NCBI GenBank assembly: GCA_947628795.1
Contig: CANRBF010000016.1
Location: forward strand, 1-39,740
Direction of reading: 5' to 3'
DNA: 39,740 nucleotides
From: an uncultured Monoglobus sp.
Lineage (GTDB): Bacteria > Bacillota > Clostridia > Monoglobales > Monoglobaceae
The notes beneath the pieces were generated by a model, which ran no database searches, was not told the origin of the DNA, and worked only from the letters and a program-made list of their open reading frames with translations. Below are positions 16,283 to 24,571 of this stretch, one piece after another. The position numbers and the translations under genes are program-made. The stretch's first letter is position 1; the number at the start of each line of letters is the position of its first letter.

Positions 16283-16297
16283 CCTCCCGCTTTTTTT
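16271..16297 (+). terminator. Rho-independent terminator containing the stop codon
   Basis: AAAGCGGGA (16271-16279) pairs with TCCCGCTTT (16285-16293), followed by a run of T to 16297. The TAG stop of the GH95 gene lies in the loop. Confidence 0.9.
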
Positions 16298-16311
16298 GCG
16301 CGAAAAATTTT

Positions 16312-16365
16312 CTGGCCCCATAAAAATTGATGCCGACTGGCTCTTTTTGAGCCCTCAAATATAAT
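16312..16365 (+). promoter_or_regulatory. Promoter region of the GH95-CE8 gene with shared element
   Basis: The element CTGGCCCCATAAAA (16312-16325, continuing as ATTGATGC) repeats the one at 13187. TATAAT lies at 16360-16365, 48 bp from the element start. CTGGCT at 16337-16342, 17 bp before the TATAAT, is a poor -35. Transcription from here gives a leader of about 280 nt that contains the repeat at 16425-16637. Confidence 0.6.
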
Positions 16366-16424
16366 GTAAAATATAAGCATAAAAATATAAATTCGGTGAT
16401 TTAGCGGAGCGTTTGATCGGCACA

Positions 16425-16637
16425 TTCCCACCTCCGTCTGCGGCAAGCCGCAGCCACCTCCTCCCGGGAGGAGGCAATAAATAGGCGCCCCCTCGGGGAT
16501 AATCAGCAAGCTTGCTTGCGGGTTCAAAGCTATCTTTCAAAATTGCTTGCAATTTTGACCAAGAGCTTCCTTAATGCTGTCGCGAAGCGACTGAGGGGGG
16601 ACCTAATCGCTATTCGCTAATCACTAATCACTACGTT
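16425..16637 (+). repeat. Structured dispersed repeat, copy R1
   Basis: Copy 1 of a repeat also found at 26924-27133 and 36265-36383, always in the plus orientation. Its hairpins are CTGCGGC/GCCGCAG (16438-16453), CCTCCTCCC/GGGAGGAGG (16457-16474), GCAAGC/GCTTGC (16506-16519), CAAAATTGC/GCAATTTTG (16538-16557) and GTCGC/GCGAC (16579-16591). CCCCCTC (16488-16494) can pair with GAGGGGG (16593-16599), enclosing the last three. It fills most of the 368-bp gap between the two GH95 genes and sits in the leader of the second. No gene is seen here. Confidence 0.85.
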
Positions 16638-16650
16638 AGGAGGAATTTTT

Positions 16651-19600
16651 ATGTTAAAAAGATTGTTGTCGGCGGCTCTGTCGGCGGCCATGGTTCTGAC
16701 GGCGGCCCCCGCGGTTTTCGCCGAGACCGAAAGCGTTGACTACGCCGCGGCGGAAACAGCGGCGGCAAACTTCGACCCCGAGACCACCATGTGGACAAAC
16801 AGGACCATCGAGGATGTACTGGCTCAGACCGGAAAGTACAAGACCGTGCAGGAGGTCGACCCCAACGCGGCCAAGAGCGAGGACGCTCTCGAGATCCAGA
16901 ATCCATACGGCAAGCCCGGCGAGAATTATGAGAGCTGGGATTATTCCGAGTTCGTATGGACCAATTTCTATCCCATCGGCAACGGCCGCATGGCGGGCAT
17001 GGTAGCCGGAGGAATCGACGACGAGGTGATCCAGATCAACGAGGACACCTGCTGGGACGGTTCGCCCTACGGAACCGTGGTTGACGAGAGCGGAAACACG
17101 ATCAGTACCGTAAAGCAGGCCTACGAGGCGAAAGGTAAGCTCACCGTCAAGGACGACACGTTCACGAGCGGCAGCAAGCCCGAAAATTGGAGATATTTCC
17201 GCGGCGCGAATGCCGACGGCACACCCGCTGATATAGGCGCGGCCGACGCGATAGTCGGCGATGAGGCGTTCAGAACAAAATATCCCGATTTCGCGAACAA
17301 GAGCATAGCGAATCAGGCGCTTAATATCAACAACGCCGCGAATCAGGAGGCTGTTCAGGCTCGCTGGAACATGGAGAAAATGGTCGAGGCGACCTTCCTC
17401 GGCACTCCCTCAAAGCAGAGAGCATACAAGTCGTTCGCCGAGGTGTTCCTCAACTTCGGCCACAAGAGCAGCGACGCTTCGAACTACTCAAAGAGCCTCG
17501 ACATGGAGACGGGCATCGTCACGGTAGAGTATGACCTGGGCGGCGCGCACTATAAGCGCGAGAGCTTTGCCAGCTATCCCGATCAGGTAGTCGCCACTCA
17601 TGTGGAGTCGAGCGAGCCTCTCAACTTCACCGCGCAGCTTCACACGTATCACGAGCAGAACGGATATTATACATATGAAAAGATAAGCGACAAAGAGGTA
17701 AAGGTGCGCGCGGCCGTCTATAACGGCAATAAGGACAACAATATAGCGCAGACCAACATGATAAATTTTGAGGCGCGCATGCTGCTCGACGGCGACGGCA
17801 GCTTCTCGGTAGGCGAGGACAACAAGACCGTTTCGGTCAGCGGCGGCAAACAGGCGACGATATACGTTGTCGGCGCTACCAACTATGTGGACTACAAGAC
17901 CCTTGACAACTCAAAGCCCGCGGCGGACTGTGAGTATTACATGAACAACGTTAAGTCCAAGACCTACGAGCAGATCAAAGCGCGCCATCTTGCCGACTTC
18001 ACCGAGCAGTTCTCAAGGACAGACCTGACTCTCGAAAACGCCGAGGGCAAAGACTATTCGGACACTCCCACCGAAGAGCGCGTACGCGAGCCCAAGGACG
18101 GTAAGTCGGGCTTCCTGATCGGAGCGGCATCAAAAACAGCCGACGCCAACAAGAACGGCGTGAGATCGACATATTCCGACGGTGATAATCAGCTGGCGAC
18201 GCTCGAATTTAACTACGGCAAATATCTGATCATCTCGGGTTCGCGCGACGGCAGAACGGCGAGCGGCGAGGGCGAGATCGATATCCCCGAGAGCCAGCCC
18301 CTTAACCTTACCGGAAAGTGGAACGCGGCGTTCTCGGCCTCATGGAACGGAAAATACACGATAAATATCAACACCGAGATGAACTACTGGGCGGCTCAGC
18401 CCCTTAACATAGGCGACAGCGAGCGTCCGTTCATCGACACATTCAAAGAGCTGGCGGAGAGCGGAAGCTATACCGCCGAGTATCAGTACGGCATAGGCGA
18501 CAGCTCGACATATCAGCCCGGCGATCCGTGGGTAATGCACCACAACTATGACCTGTGGCGCGGCACTCAGCCCATAGACAACGCCACGGCCGGTCTGTGG
18601 CCCACCGGAGGCGCGTGGCTGCTCGACCACGCTTGGCAGTACTATAAATTCAACAAGGATGAGGATTATCTCGCCGAGGTATATCCCTACATGGTGGGCG
18701 CGGCCAAGTTCTTCACCCAGTTCCTGGTTGTCGACCCAAAGACCGGTTATCTTATTACGGCGGCGTCGTGCTCGCCCGAGCAGGGCGGAGTTCAGCCCGG
18801 CCCCGCGATGGATACTCAGCTTGTGAGAAACCTCTATGATATGGTTGAGCAGGCGAGCAAGATATTGGGCAAAGAGCAGGAGAACGCCGATCTGCTTGCA
18901 AAGATCGACGAGCAGATGCCCTCGAGCTATCTCGCCGACGAGCAGGGCAAGGTCGCTCCCAACGTTATCGACAAAGCCGGCCTTATAAGCGAGTGGGTGC
19001 GCGGCGACGTAAGCTTTGATATTTCAAAGAAAGACAGCGGCCAGTGGAGCGTTACAAACCCGTTTAAGAACAACGAGCAAACCCAAGTATACGACCACGA
19101 AGCCAAAAACACCACAAAGCACAGACACTGCTCGCACCTTTGGGAGATATTCCCCGGCACGCACCTGAGCGGATACAGCGACGATCCCAACGAGCAGGCT
19201 ATATTCAAGGCGTACCAGAAATCGGTATCGGCCAGAGACGTTGGCAGCGGCCAGGGCTGGGGCCTCGCATGGAGGATCAACTTAAACGCGAGAGCGCTGA
19301 ACGGCAACGCGGCCTCGACAATGCTCGAGCAGCTGTTCACCACCAGGACTTCGCCCAATCTGTTCGACCAGCATCCCAACTTCCAGATCGACGGAAACTA
19401 CGGCGCCACGTCGGGCATACTCGAGATGCTCATTCAGAGCCACGACGGAGCGATAACCCTGCTTCCCGCTCTGCCGGACAAGTGGGCCGGCGGCGAGTAC
19501 AAGGGCTTCAAGACCCGCGAGGGCGCGACGGTCGACCTCAAATGGAGCGGCTCAAAGCCGACAGAGGCCAAGATCCACGCGACCGAGACAAAGGACATCA

Positions 19601-22600
19601 GCGTTCGTTCGAAGTATATGTCCGCGGCGCAGATCACCGACGAGAGCGGAAACGCCGTAGCTGCGACCTTGAACGACGACAGAACCATGGCGACCTTCCC
19701 CGTCGAGGCGGGCAAGACCTACACGATAACAAACTTCGGCTCAAATGTTACCGAGGGCGACAATATCTACAAAATCTACAAAGCGAGCGATGTTACAGAG
19801 TTTTATTCAAGTGACGGCAATAAAAATCTGCCCAAGAAGTCAGACAAGGGAATAGGAACATTAAAACATCTGGACGGTGTCACAGTCGGATATGCGGTAA
19901 ATGATTTTGAATTTGAAGGGCTTAAAAAACTCTCTCTGAATATGGCTGAAGTGAGATATGAAAACACATATGTCACGGTTAAGGTTGACAGCGTCAGCGG
20001 AACCGAGATAGCGAAACAGATTATCACTAAGGGCGATAATGAGCTCGAGCTGAAAAACCTTGACAACATATCGGGTGTTCACAAAATCTGGATATTGTTT
20101 ATTCAGGATCCGTTTGACGGAAAAACCGAAAACAAATATCTTGGTGATTCAAGCGACCTGACCGGATTTTACAGCGAGACCACCGGTGGCGACACAAATC
20201 CGACAGCGTCGCCGAAACCCGCGGTGACCGCATCACCGAAACCCGCGGAAACAGCGTCGCCGAAGCCCGCGGAAACAGCTTCACCGAAGCCCGCGGAAAC
20301 GGCCTTGCCGACTAACTCGCCCACCGCCGAACCCGTTTCTCCCGAGGATTATGAGTATATTATCACAGACGCCTCATACGGCGCGGACGGAATCCTTGAT
20401 GTTACCGTTAAATATAACGGCGGCGCGGACCAAAAGGCGAGCCTGATGATAGGCGTGTACGACGAGAGCGACGAAAAGATCATGCTTGATTCCGCCATAT
20501 ACGAAATAGACGGAGAGGGAGTTAAAAATCTCGACTTCAAGAAACCCGAAAACGGCAAAGTGAAATTGTATGTATGGGACGGCGCGGACACGATCGAGCC
20601 GAAAAGCGCGGTATACGAGGTAGGAACCGATGTTCCCACCTCGACCCCCGCAATTACGCCGACGGCAAATCCGACCAATGCGCCTACAACGACGCCCACG
20701 ACAAATCCGACCAATGCGCCTACAACGACGCCGACTACAAATCCTACCAACACGCCTACAACGACGCCCACGGCAAATTCGACCAACGAACCCACAACGA
20801 CCCCGACGACAAATCCGACATTGGAGCCCTCAACTGCCCCGACATCGGAGCCGTCCGGAAAAGGCGCTTATATAGGCGACACGAAATATGACACGATATC
20901 CGAGGCGGTAGCCGCGGCCGCGGCAATGGAGCCTAAAACGGAAGCTGACAGAGTATATATCGACATAGCTCCGGGCACATATCGCGAGCAGATCGTTGTA
21001 AAAACTCCCTATATAACGCTGCGCAAAAAGGCGGGCAGCGAGGGAGACGCGCTTCTGACATGGTATTACGGATTGGGCTCGCTTTACGACAGCTGCAATG
21101 AAAGCGGTTACTATGACCCGCAAGCGATAGGCGACGGTAAAAGCTACGGCCCTAAAGACTGGGGCCCGGCGCTCAAGGTCGACAAGAGCGCGACAGGATT
21201 TACGGCCGAGAATTTGATGTTGGAAAATTCATACAACAGATATTACACCGAGGAAGAACTCACCGATATTACGGGAGTTGATCCGGACACAAATAACGGA
21301 AATTTCCACAGAGTGGAATGGATAAATGAGCAGAAAGCGGCAGGCAAGAGCGATGATGAGATAAACGCGTATTTGCAGTCCCGCGACAATATAACATATA
21401 AAGATGTTACAGGCAGCCCCAGAGAGCGCTGCGCCGCTCTCCACTGCTCGGCGGATAAGGCTGTGTTCTTAAACTGCGAGATCATATCGACTCAGGACAC
21501 GATAGGCATAAACAGCGGAAGAATGTATTTCAAGAACTGCAAGCTTGGAGGCACAACCGACTATATCTGCGGCAGCGCGACAGCCGTGTTCGATAACTGT
21601 GAGCTTTATGTCAACGCGGGCGGAAACGGCGAGTCCGCCACTTTAACGGCTCCCAGCAATACCAAAGAGTCCGAAGGCTATTTGTTCTATAACTGCTATG
21701 TCACCGGCTCGAGCGCGGCCCAGCCCGGAAATATGGGCAGACCGTGGGGCGCGCCTCCGGGACCCGCCGCGGCGTATATCAACACAAAAATCGGAAACGC
21801 GGCCAAAGGCTCAAGCTCCGATCCGTATCTGATCTCAAGCTCCGGCTGGACCGACATGAGCGGCAACAAGCCCGAGGAAGCAAGATTTTACGAGTACGGC
21901 AGCGTCGATGATTCGGGAAATGCTGTAGACGTTTCAAAGCGCCGCGGAAAGCTGCTTGACGAGTGGACAATGCTCCGATACAATCCCTACACATTCACAA
22001 AGGGATCGGATGATTGGGACCCCGCGGGAGTTAAAAGCAAATACGACGGCGTTGACGGCGTGATAAATTCCGCGAATATCGACACGAGTAACCAGACGGT
22101 AAACGAGATCGACCTTCCCGCCGCGCCGAGCGGATACGAGTTTAAGTGGGAGAGCGACAGCGAGTTCGCGACGGTTAACGGAAACAAGCTGAGCCTTATC
22201 CGTCCCGCAAACGGCGAGCAGCCGATAGACGCGACCGTAAAACTGTACGTGAGAGACGCGTCCGATAAGAGCATAGGAGCAGAAAAATCAATATCGTTTG
22301 AGATCCAGCCCACAGCGGACACGACAAATGTTTTCTCGATCGGCGGCACAATTTCGGTGGGAGAAACCCCCGCGTCCGAGGATGTTCCGGTCAGGATCAG
22401 AGTTATGAAAAATAACGCCGTTATCAAAAGTCAGATCGTGACCGTGCCACAGGGACAAACTTCGGCGGCGTATACCGTTTCGAACATACCTCTCGGCACA
22501 TATGATGTTTTGGTCGACAGCCAAACAAGCAGCTACAGAGTATTCACGCCCGCCGACGGTGTCGGAGCGGCGGCGGCCGATACTGCGGGACAGAGCGTGG

Positions 22601-23307
22601 CGATAGATATATCGCTTAAAGGTCTGATCCCGGTGAGCAAGGCGGTAACAACGGCGCCGACCGTTATAGGAAGCGGAGCAACGGTGACCGACATGGGAGA
22701 CGGCAAGTTCAACATCAAAGCATCGAGCGGTGTTGACGGCGGCGCGTATTGGGATTTGGTAAGCATTGCCGGAGCGGGGCTCGCGGAAGCCGAGAGCGTG
22801 ACGCTCAAATACACGCTCGAGATACCGAAAGTTCTCGCCAATACAGACGGCACAAAAGGCGCGTCAATTGACTTTACGGCCAACACGCCGGGTAAATTTT
22901 CAAACGGTATAAACGATGCCAGAATTACCAGAACCCTGTTCGGAAGATGGGATCAGGTCAATATGTTTGACGCGGGCCAAGCGGGACAGAGCACCTCGGC
23001 ACAGGGCGAGCACCAGTGGCTCAACTGCACGGGCGACCAGTTCAAGACCGACGCCGATTGCCCGATCGCGTATGATTTTGAGATCGAGGCGGACTTTAAA
23101 AACAGCAAGGTGACGCCGCGCGTCAAAACGGTTGTCCAGAAAGGCGAACCGGTGGAAAAGGATTGGTTCACAAAAGATGATTTCACGGCATTTCCGACCA
23201 ACATAGACAGGAACAAGCTGTCTCTGGCGATCTACACAGGCACGGGCGGCGCCGCGGAATACAATATTTCAAATATAAGCGTGAACTACACGGAGTTCGC
23301 CGACTAA
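16651..23307 (+). CDS. Secreted GH95 - CE8 pectin methylesterase fusion
   Basis: A 2218-residue modular exoenzyme. The signal peptide is 1-25 (MLKRLLSAALSAAMVLTAAP, cleavage near VFA/ET). GH95 occupies ~30-1010, close to the preceding gene, with Asn572/Asn574 (NINTEMNYW), Glu710 (SPEQ) and Asp914 (FQIDGN). A CBM6-like beta-sandwich follows (~1030-1180), then four TASPKPAE repeats, an Ig-like domain ending in KLYVWDG (~1230-1325), four NPTNAPTTTPTT-like repeats, and a CE8 pectin methylesterase (~1405-1790) with Gln1615-Asp1616 (QDT), Asp1637 (TTDYICGSA) and Arg1697 (GRPWG). The two aspartates are 21 residues apart, as in characterised CE8 enzymes. Ig-like modules and a jelly-roll-like domain end the protein. 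It would demethylate pectin and remove L-fucose or L-galactose. TAGGAGGAATTTTT precedes the ATG. Confidence 0.94.
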   Translation: MLKRLLSAALSAAMVLTAAPAVFAETESVDYAAAETAAANFDPETTMWTNRTIEDVLAQTGKYKTVQEVDPNAAKSEDALEIQNPYGKPGENYESWDYSEFVWTNFYPIGNGRMAGMVAGGIDDEVIQINEDTCWDGSPYGTVVDESGNTISTVKQAYEAKGKLTVKDDTFTSGSKPENWRYFRGANADGTPADIGAADAIVGDEAFRTKYPDFANKSIANQALNINNAANQEAVQARWNMEKMVEATFLGTPSKQRAYKSFAEVFLNFGHKSSDASNYSKSLDMETGIVTVEYDLGGAHYKRESFASYPDQVVATHVESSEPLNFTAQLHTYHEQNGYYTYEKISDKEVKVRAAVYNGNKDNNIAQTNMINFEARMLLDGDGSFSVGEDNKTVSVSGGKQATIYVVGATNYVDYKTLDNSKPAADCEYYMNNVKSKTYEQIKARHLADFTEQFSRTDLTLENAEGKDYSDTPTEERVREPKDGKSGFLIGAASKTADANKNGVRSTYSDGDNQLATLEFNYGKYLIISGSRDGRTASGEGEIDIPESQPLNLTGKWNAAFSASWNGKYTININTEMNYWAAQPLNIGDSERPFIDTFKELAESGSYTAEYQYGIGDSSTYQPGDPWVMHHNYDLWRGTQPIDNATAGLWPTGGAWLLDHAWQYYKFNKDEDYLAEVYPYMVGAAKFFTQFLVVDPKTGYLITAASCSPEQGGVQPGPAMDTQLVRNLYDMVEQASKILGKEQENADLLAKIDEQMPSSYLADEQGKVAPNVIDKAGLISEWVRGDVSFDISKKDSGQWSVTNPFKNNEQTQVYDHEAKNTTKHRHCSHLWEIFPGTHLSGYSDDPNEQAIFKAYQKSVSARDVGSGQGWGLAWRINLNARALNGNAASTMLEQLFTTRTSPNLFDQHPNFQIDGNYGATSGILEMLIQSHDGAITLLPALPDKWAGGEYKGFKTREGATVDLKWSGSKPTEAKIHATETKDISVRSKYMSAAQITDESGNAVAATLNDDRTMATFPVEAGKTYTITNFGSNVTEGDNIYKIYKASDVTEFYSSDGNKNLPKKSDKGIGTLKHLDGVTVGYAVNDFEFEGLKKLSLNMAEVRYENTYVTVKVDSVSGTEIAKQIITKGDNELELKNLDNISGVHKIWILFIQDPFDGKTENKYLGDSSDLTGFYSETTGGDTNPTASPKPAVTASPKPAETASPKPAETASPKPAETALPTNSPTAEPVSPEDYEYIITDASYGADGILDVTVKYNGGADQKASLMIGVYDESDEKIMLDSAIYEIDGEGVKNLDFKKPENGKVKLYVWDGADTIEPKSAVYEVGTDVPTSTPAITPTANPTNAPTTTPTTNPTNAPTTTPTTNPTNTPTTTPTANSTNEPTTTPTTNPTLEPSTAPTSEPSGKGAYIGDTKYDTISEAVAAAAAMEPKTEADRVYIDIAPGTYREQIVVKTPYITLRKKAGSEGDALLTWYYGLGSLYDSCNESGYYDPQAIGDGKSYGPKDWGPALKVDKSATGFTAENLMLENSYNRYYTEEELTDITGVDPDTNNGNFHRVEWINEQKAAGKSDDEINAYLQSRDNITYKDVTGSPRERCAALHCSADKAVFLNCEIISTQDTIGINSGRMYFKNCKLGGTTDYICGSATAVFDNCELYVNAGGNGESATLTAPSNTKESEGYLFYNCYVTGSSAAQPGNMGRPWGAPPGPAAAYINTKIGNAAKGSSSDPYLISSSGWTDMSGNKPEEARFYEYGSVDDSGNAVDVSKRRGKLLDEWTMLRYNPYTFTKGSDDWDPAGVKSKYDGVDGVINSANIDTSNQTVNEIDLPAAPSGYEFKWESDSEFATVNGNKLSLIRPANGEQPIDATVKLYVRDASDKSIGAEKSISFEIQPTADTTNVFSIGGTISVGETPASEDVPVRIRVMKNNAVIKSQIVTVPQGQTSAAYTVSNIPLGTYDVLVDSQTSSYRVFTPADGVGAAAADTAGQSVAIDISLKGLIPVSKAVTTAPTVIGSGATVTDMGDGKFNIKASSGVDGGAYWDLVSIAGAGLAEAESVTLKYTLEIPKVLANTDGTKGASIDFTANTPGKFSNGINDARITRTLFGRWDQVNMFDAGQAGQSTSAQGEHQWLNCTGDQFKTDADCPIAYDFEIEADFKNSKVTPRVKTVVQKGEPVEKDWFTKDDFTAFPTNIDRNKLSLAIYTGTGGAAEYNISNISVNYTEFAD
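20203..20298 (+). repeat. In-frame 24-bp tandem repeat, TASPKPAE linker
   Basis: Four consecutive 24-base units encode TASPKPA(V/E). This is a flexible Pro/Thr/Ser linker between the CBM6-like and Ig-like parts of the fusion enzyme. Such units can change copy number by slippage. Confidence 0.9.
20668..20811 (+). repeat. In-frame 36-bp tandem repeat, NPTNAPTTTPTT linker
   Basis: Four imperfect 36-base units encode Asn-Pro-Thr-rich linker sequence just before the CE8 domain. The third and fourth units have diverged (TPTTTPTA, NSTNEP). Confidence 0.9.
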
Positions 23308-23350
23308 ATTTGAATAATAATTTTAAAAATTATTATAGATTTCTTCCCGG

Positions 23351-23387
23351 AAGCGGCGGGTCAATGACCCGCCGCCCCGCTTTTTTT
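23351..23387 (+). terminator. Strong rho-independent terminator
   Basis: GCGGCGGGTC (23353-23362) pairs with GACCCGCCGC (23366-23375), followed by CCCGC and seven T (23381-23387). Ends the GH95-CE8 transcript. Confidence 0.93.
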
Positions 23388-23424
23388 CAAGCTAAAATTT
23401 TTGTATAATTTGCTAAAATTTCTC

Positions 23425-23453
23425 TTGAAATGCCTCGCTCTCTGATGTATAAT
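23425..23453 (+). promoter_or_regulatory. Sigma-A promoter of pta-ackA
   Basis: TTGAAA (23425-23430) and TATAAT (23448-23453) are 17 bp apart, about 80 bases before pta. Confidence 0.85.
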
Positions 23454-23531
23454 ATTTAAAGAATAACTTTATGTTGTTTTTACACAGCAAAATAATAAAC
23501 AAAAAATACATTACGAAACGAGGTTAAGCAA

Positions 23532-24527
23532 ATGTCAAAATTCATGGAAACAATCAAAGCAAAGGCTAAGGCCGATTTAAAGACCATAGTGCTGGCCGAG
23601 GGCGAGGAGCAGAGAACGATCGACGCCGCGGCTCAGGTTCTGAGCGAGGGCTACGCCAAGGTCATTCTGCTGGGCGACCCCGAGGTCATCAAGTCAAAGG
23701 CCGCGAATGTTGATATCTCCGCCGCGGAGATCATCGACCCCAAGGCCAGCGATATGGCTTCCGAACTGGCAAACGGCCTGTATGAGCTGAGAAAGCACAA
23801 GGGTATGACTCCCGAGCAGGCGGCCGAGCTTATTAAAGATGTGCTTTATTTCGGCTGCATGCTGGTAAAGACCGGCAAGGCAGACGGAATGGTCGCGGGA
23901 GCGGTTCACGCCACAGCGGACGTTATGCGCTCGGCGCTCCAGACCATCAAGACCGCGCCCGGCACAAAGGTCGTGTCCGCGTTCTTCCTTATGCTGGTTC
24001 CCGACTGTGAGTACGGAAACAACGGCACGTTCGTGTTCTCCGACTGCGGCCTCAACGAGTATCCCGATTCCGAGAAGCTCGCCGAGATCGCTATGTCATC
24101 GGCCAAATCCTATAAGGCCCTGGTAGGCGACGAGCCCAGAGTTGCCATGCTCTCATACTCGACCTACGGCAGCGCCAAGTCCGAACAGGTAGACCTGGTG
24201 AGAAACGCGGCGAATATCGCCAAAGAAGCGGCTCCCGACCTGAAACTCGACGGCGAGCTCCAGCTGGATGCGGCTATCGTTCCGAGCGTGGCGGCGCTCA
24301 AGGCCCCCGAGAGCACAGTAGCGGGCAAGGCCAACGTCCTCATATTCCCCAACCTTGACGCGGGCAACATCGGCTATAAGCTGACCCAGAGACTGGCGAA
24401 GGCCGAGGCTTACGGCCCCATGACCCAGGGTATGGCGAGACCTGTCAACGACCTGTCCAGAGGCTGCAGCGCCGAGGATATCGCGGGCGTTGTCGCTATC
24501 ACAAGCGTTCAGGCGCAGAACATGTAA
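23532..24527 (+). CDS. pta: Phosphate acetyltransferase
   Basis: A 331-residue phosphotransacetylase (acetyl-CoA + Pi to acetyl phosphate + CoA), the first step of acetate fermentation, in the cytoplasm. It is the short form without regulatory N-terminal domains. Family segments include IVLAEGEEQRTIDAA near the start, DGMVAGAVHATADVMRSALQ (~117-136), and the C-terminal PESTVAGKANVLIFPNLDAG region with GNIGYKLTQRLAKAEAYGP. The length is normal for clostridial Pta. GAGG precedes the ATG by 8 nt. ackA follows 44 bp later on the same transcript, with no terminator between. Confidence 0.97.
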   Translation: MSKFMETIKAKAKADLKTIVLAEGEEQRTIDAAAQVLSEGYAKVILLGDPEVIKSKAANVDISAAEIIDPKASDMASELANGLYELRKHKGMTPEQAAELIKDVLYFGCMLVKTGKADGMVAGAVHATADVMRSALQTIKTAPGTKVVSAFFLMLVPDCEYGNNGTFVFSDCGLNEYPDSEKLAEIAMSSAKSYKALVGDEPRVAMLSYSTYGSAKSEQVDLVRNAANIAKEAAPDLKLDGELQLDAAIVPSVAALKAPESTVAGKANVLIFPNLDAGNIGYKLTQRLAKAEAYGPMTQGMARPVNDLSRGCSAEDIAGVVAITSVQAQNM

Positions 24528-24571
24528 TTTATCAAAATATTTAAAATTTAAAATTATCGGAGGGTTTACAT

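Noticed and set aside
16355..16552. Minus-strand ORFs over R1, R2 and R3 sharing a peptide like SFEPASKLADYP (also 26859-27047 and 36041-36331).
   Set aside because: The shared peptide follows from the shared repeat DNA. The hairpins keep pairing while the encoded residues around them change, and no ribosome site precedes the ORFs.
20203..20811. Regular DNA repeats as a CRISPR array.
   Set aside because: The units are in frame inside a long ORF, encode Pro/Thr linkers, and have no unique spacers between identical repeats.
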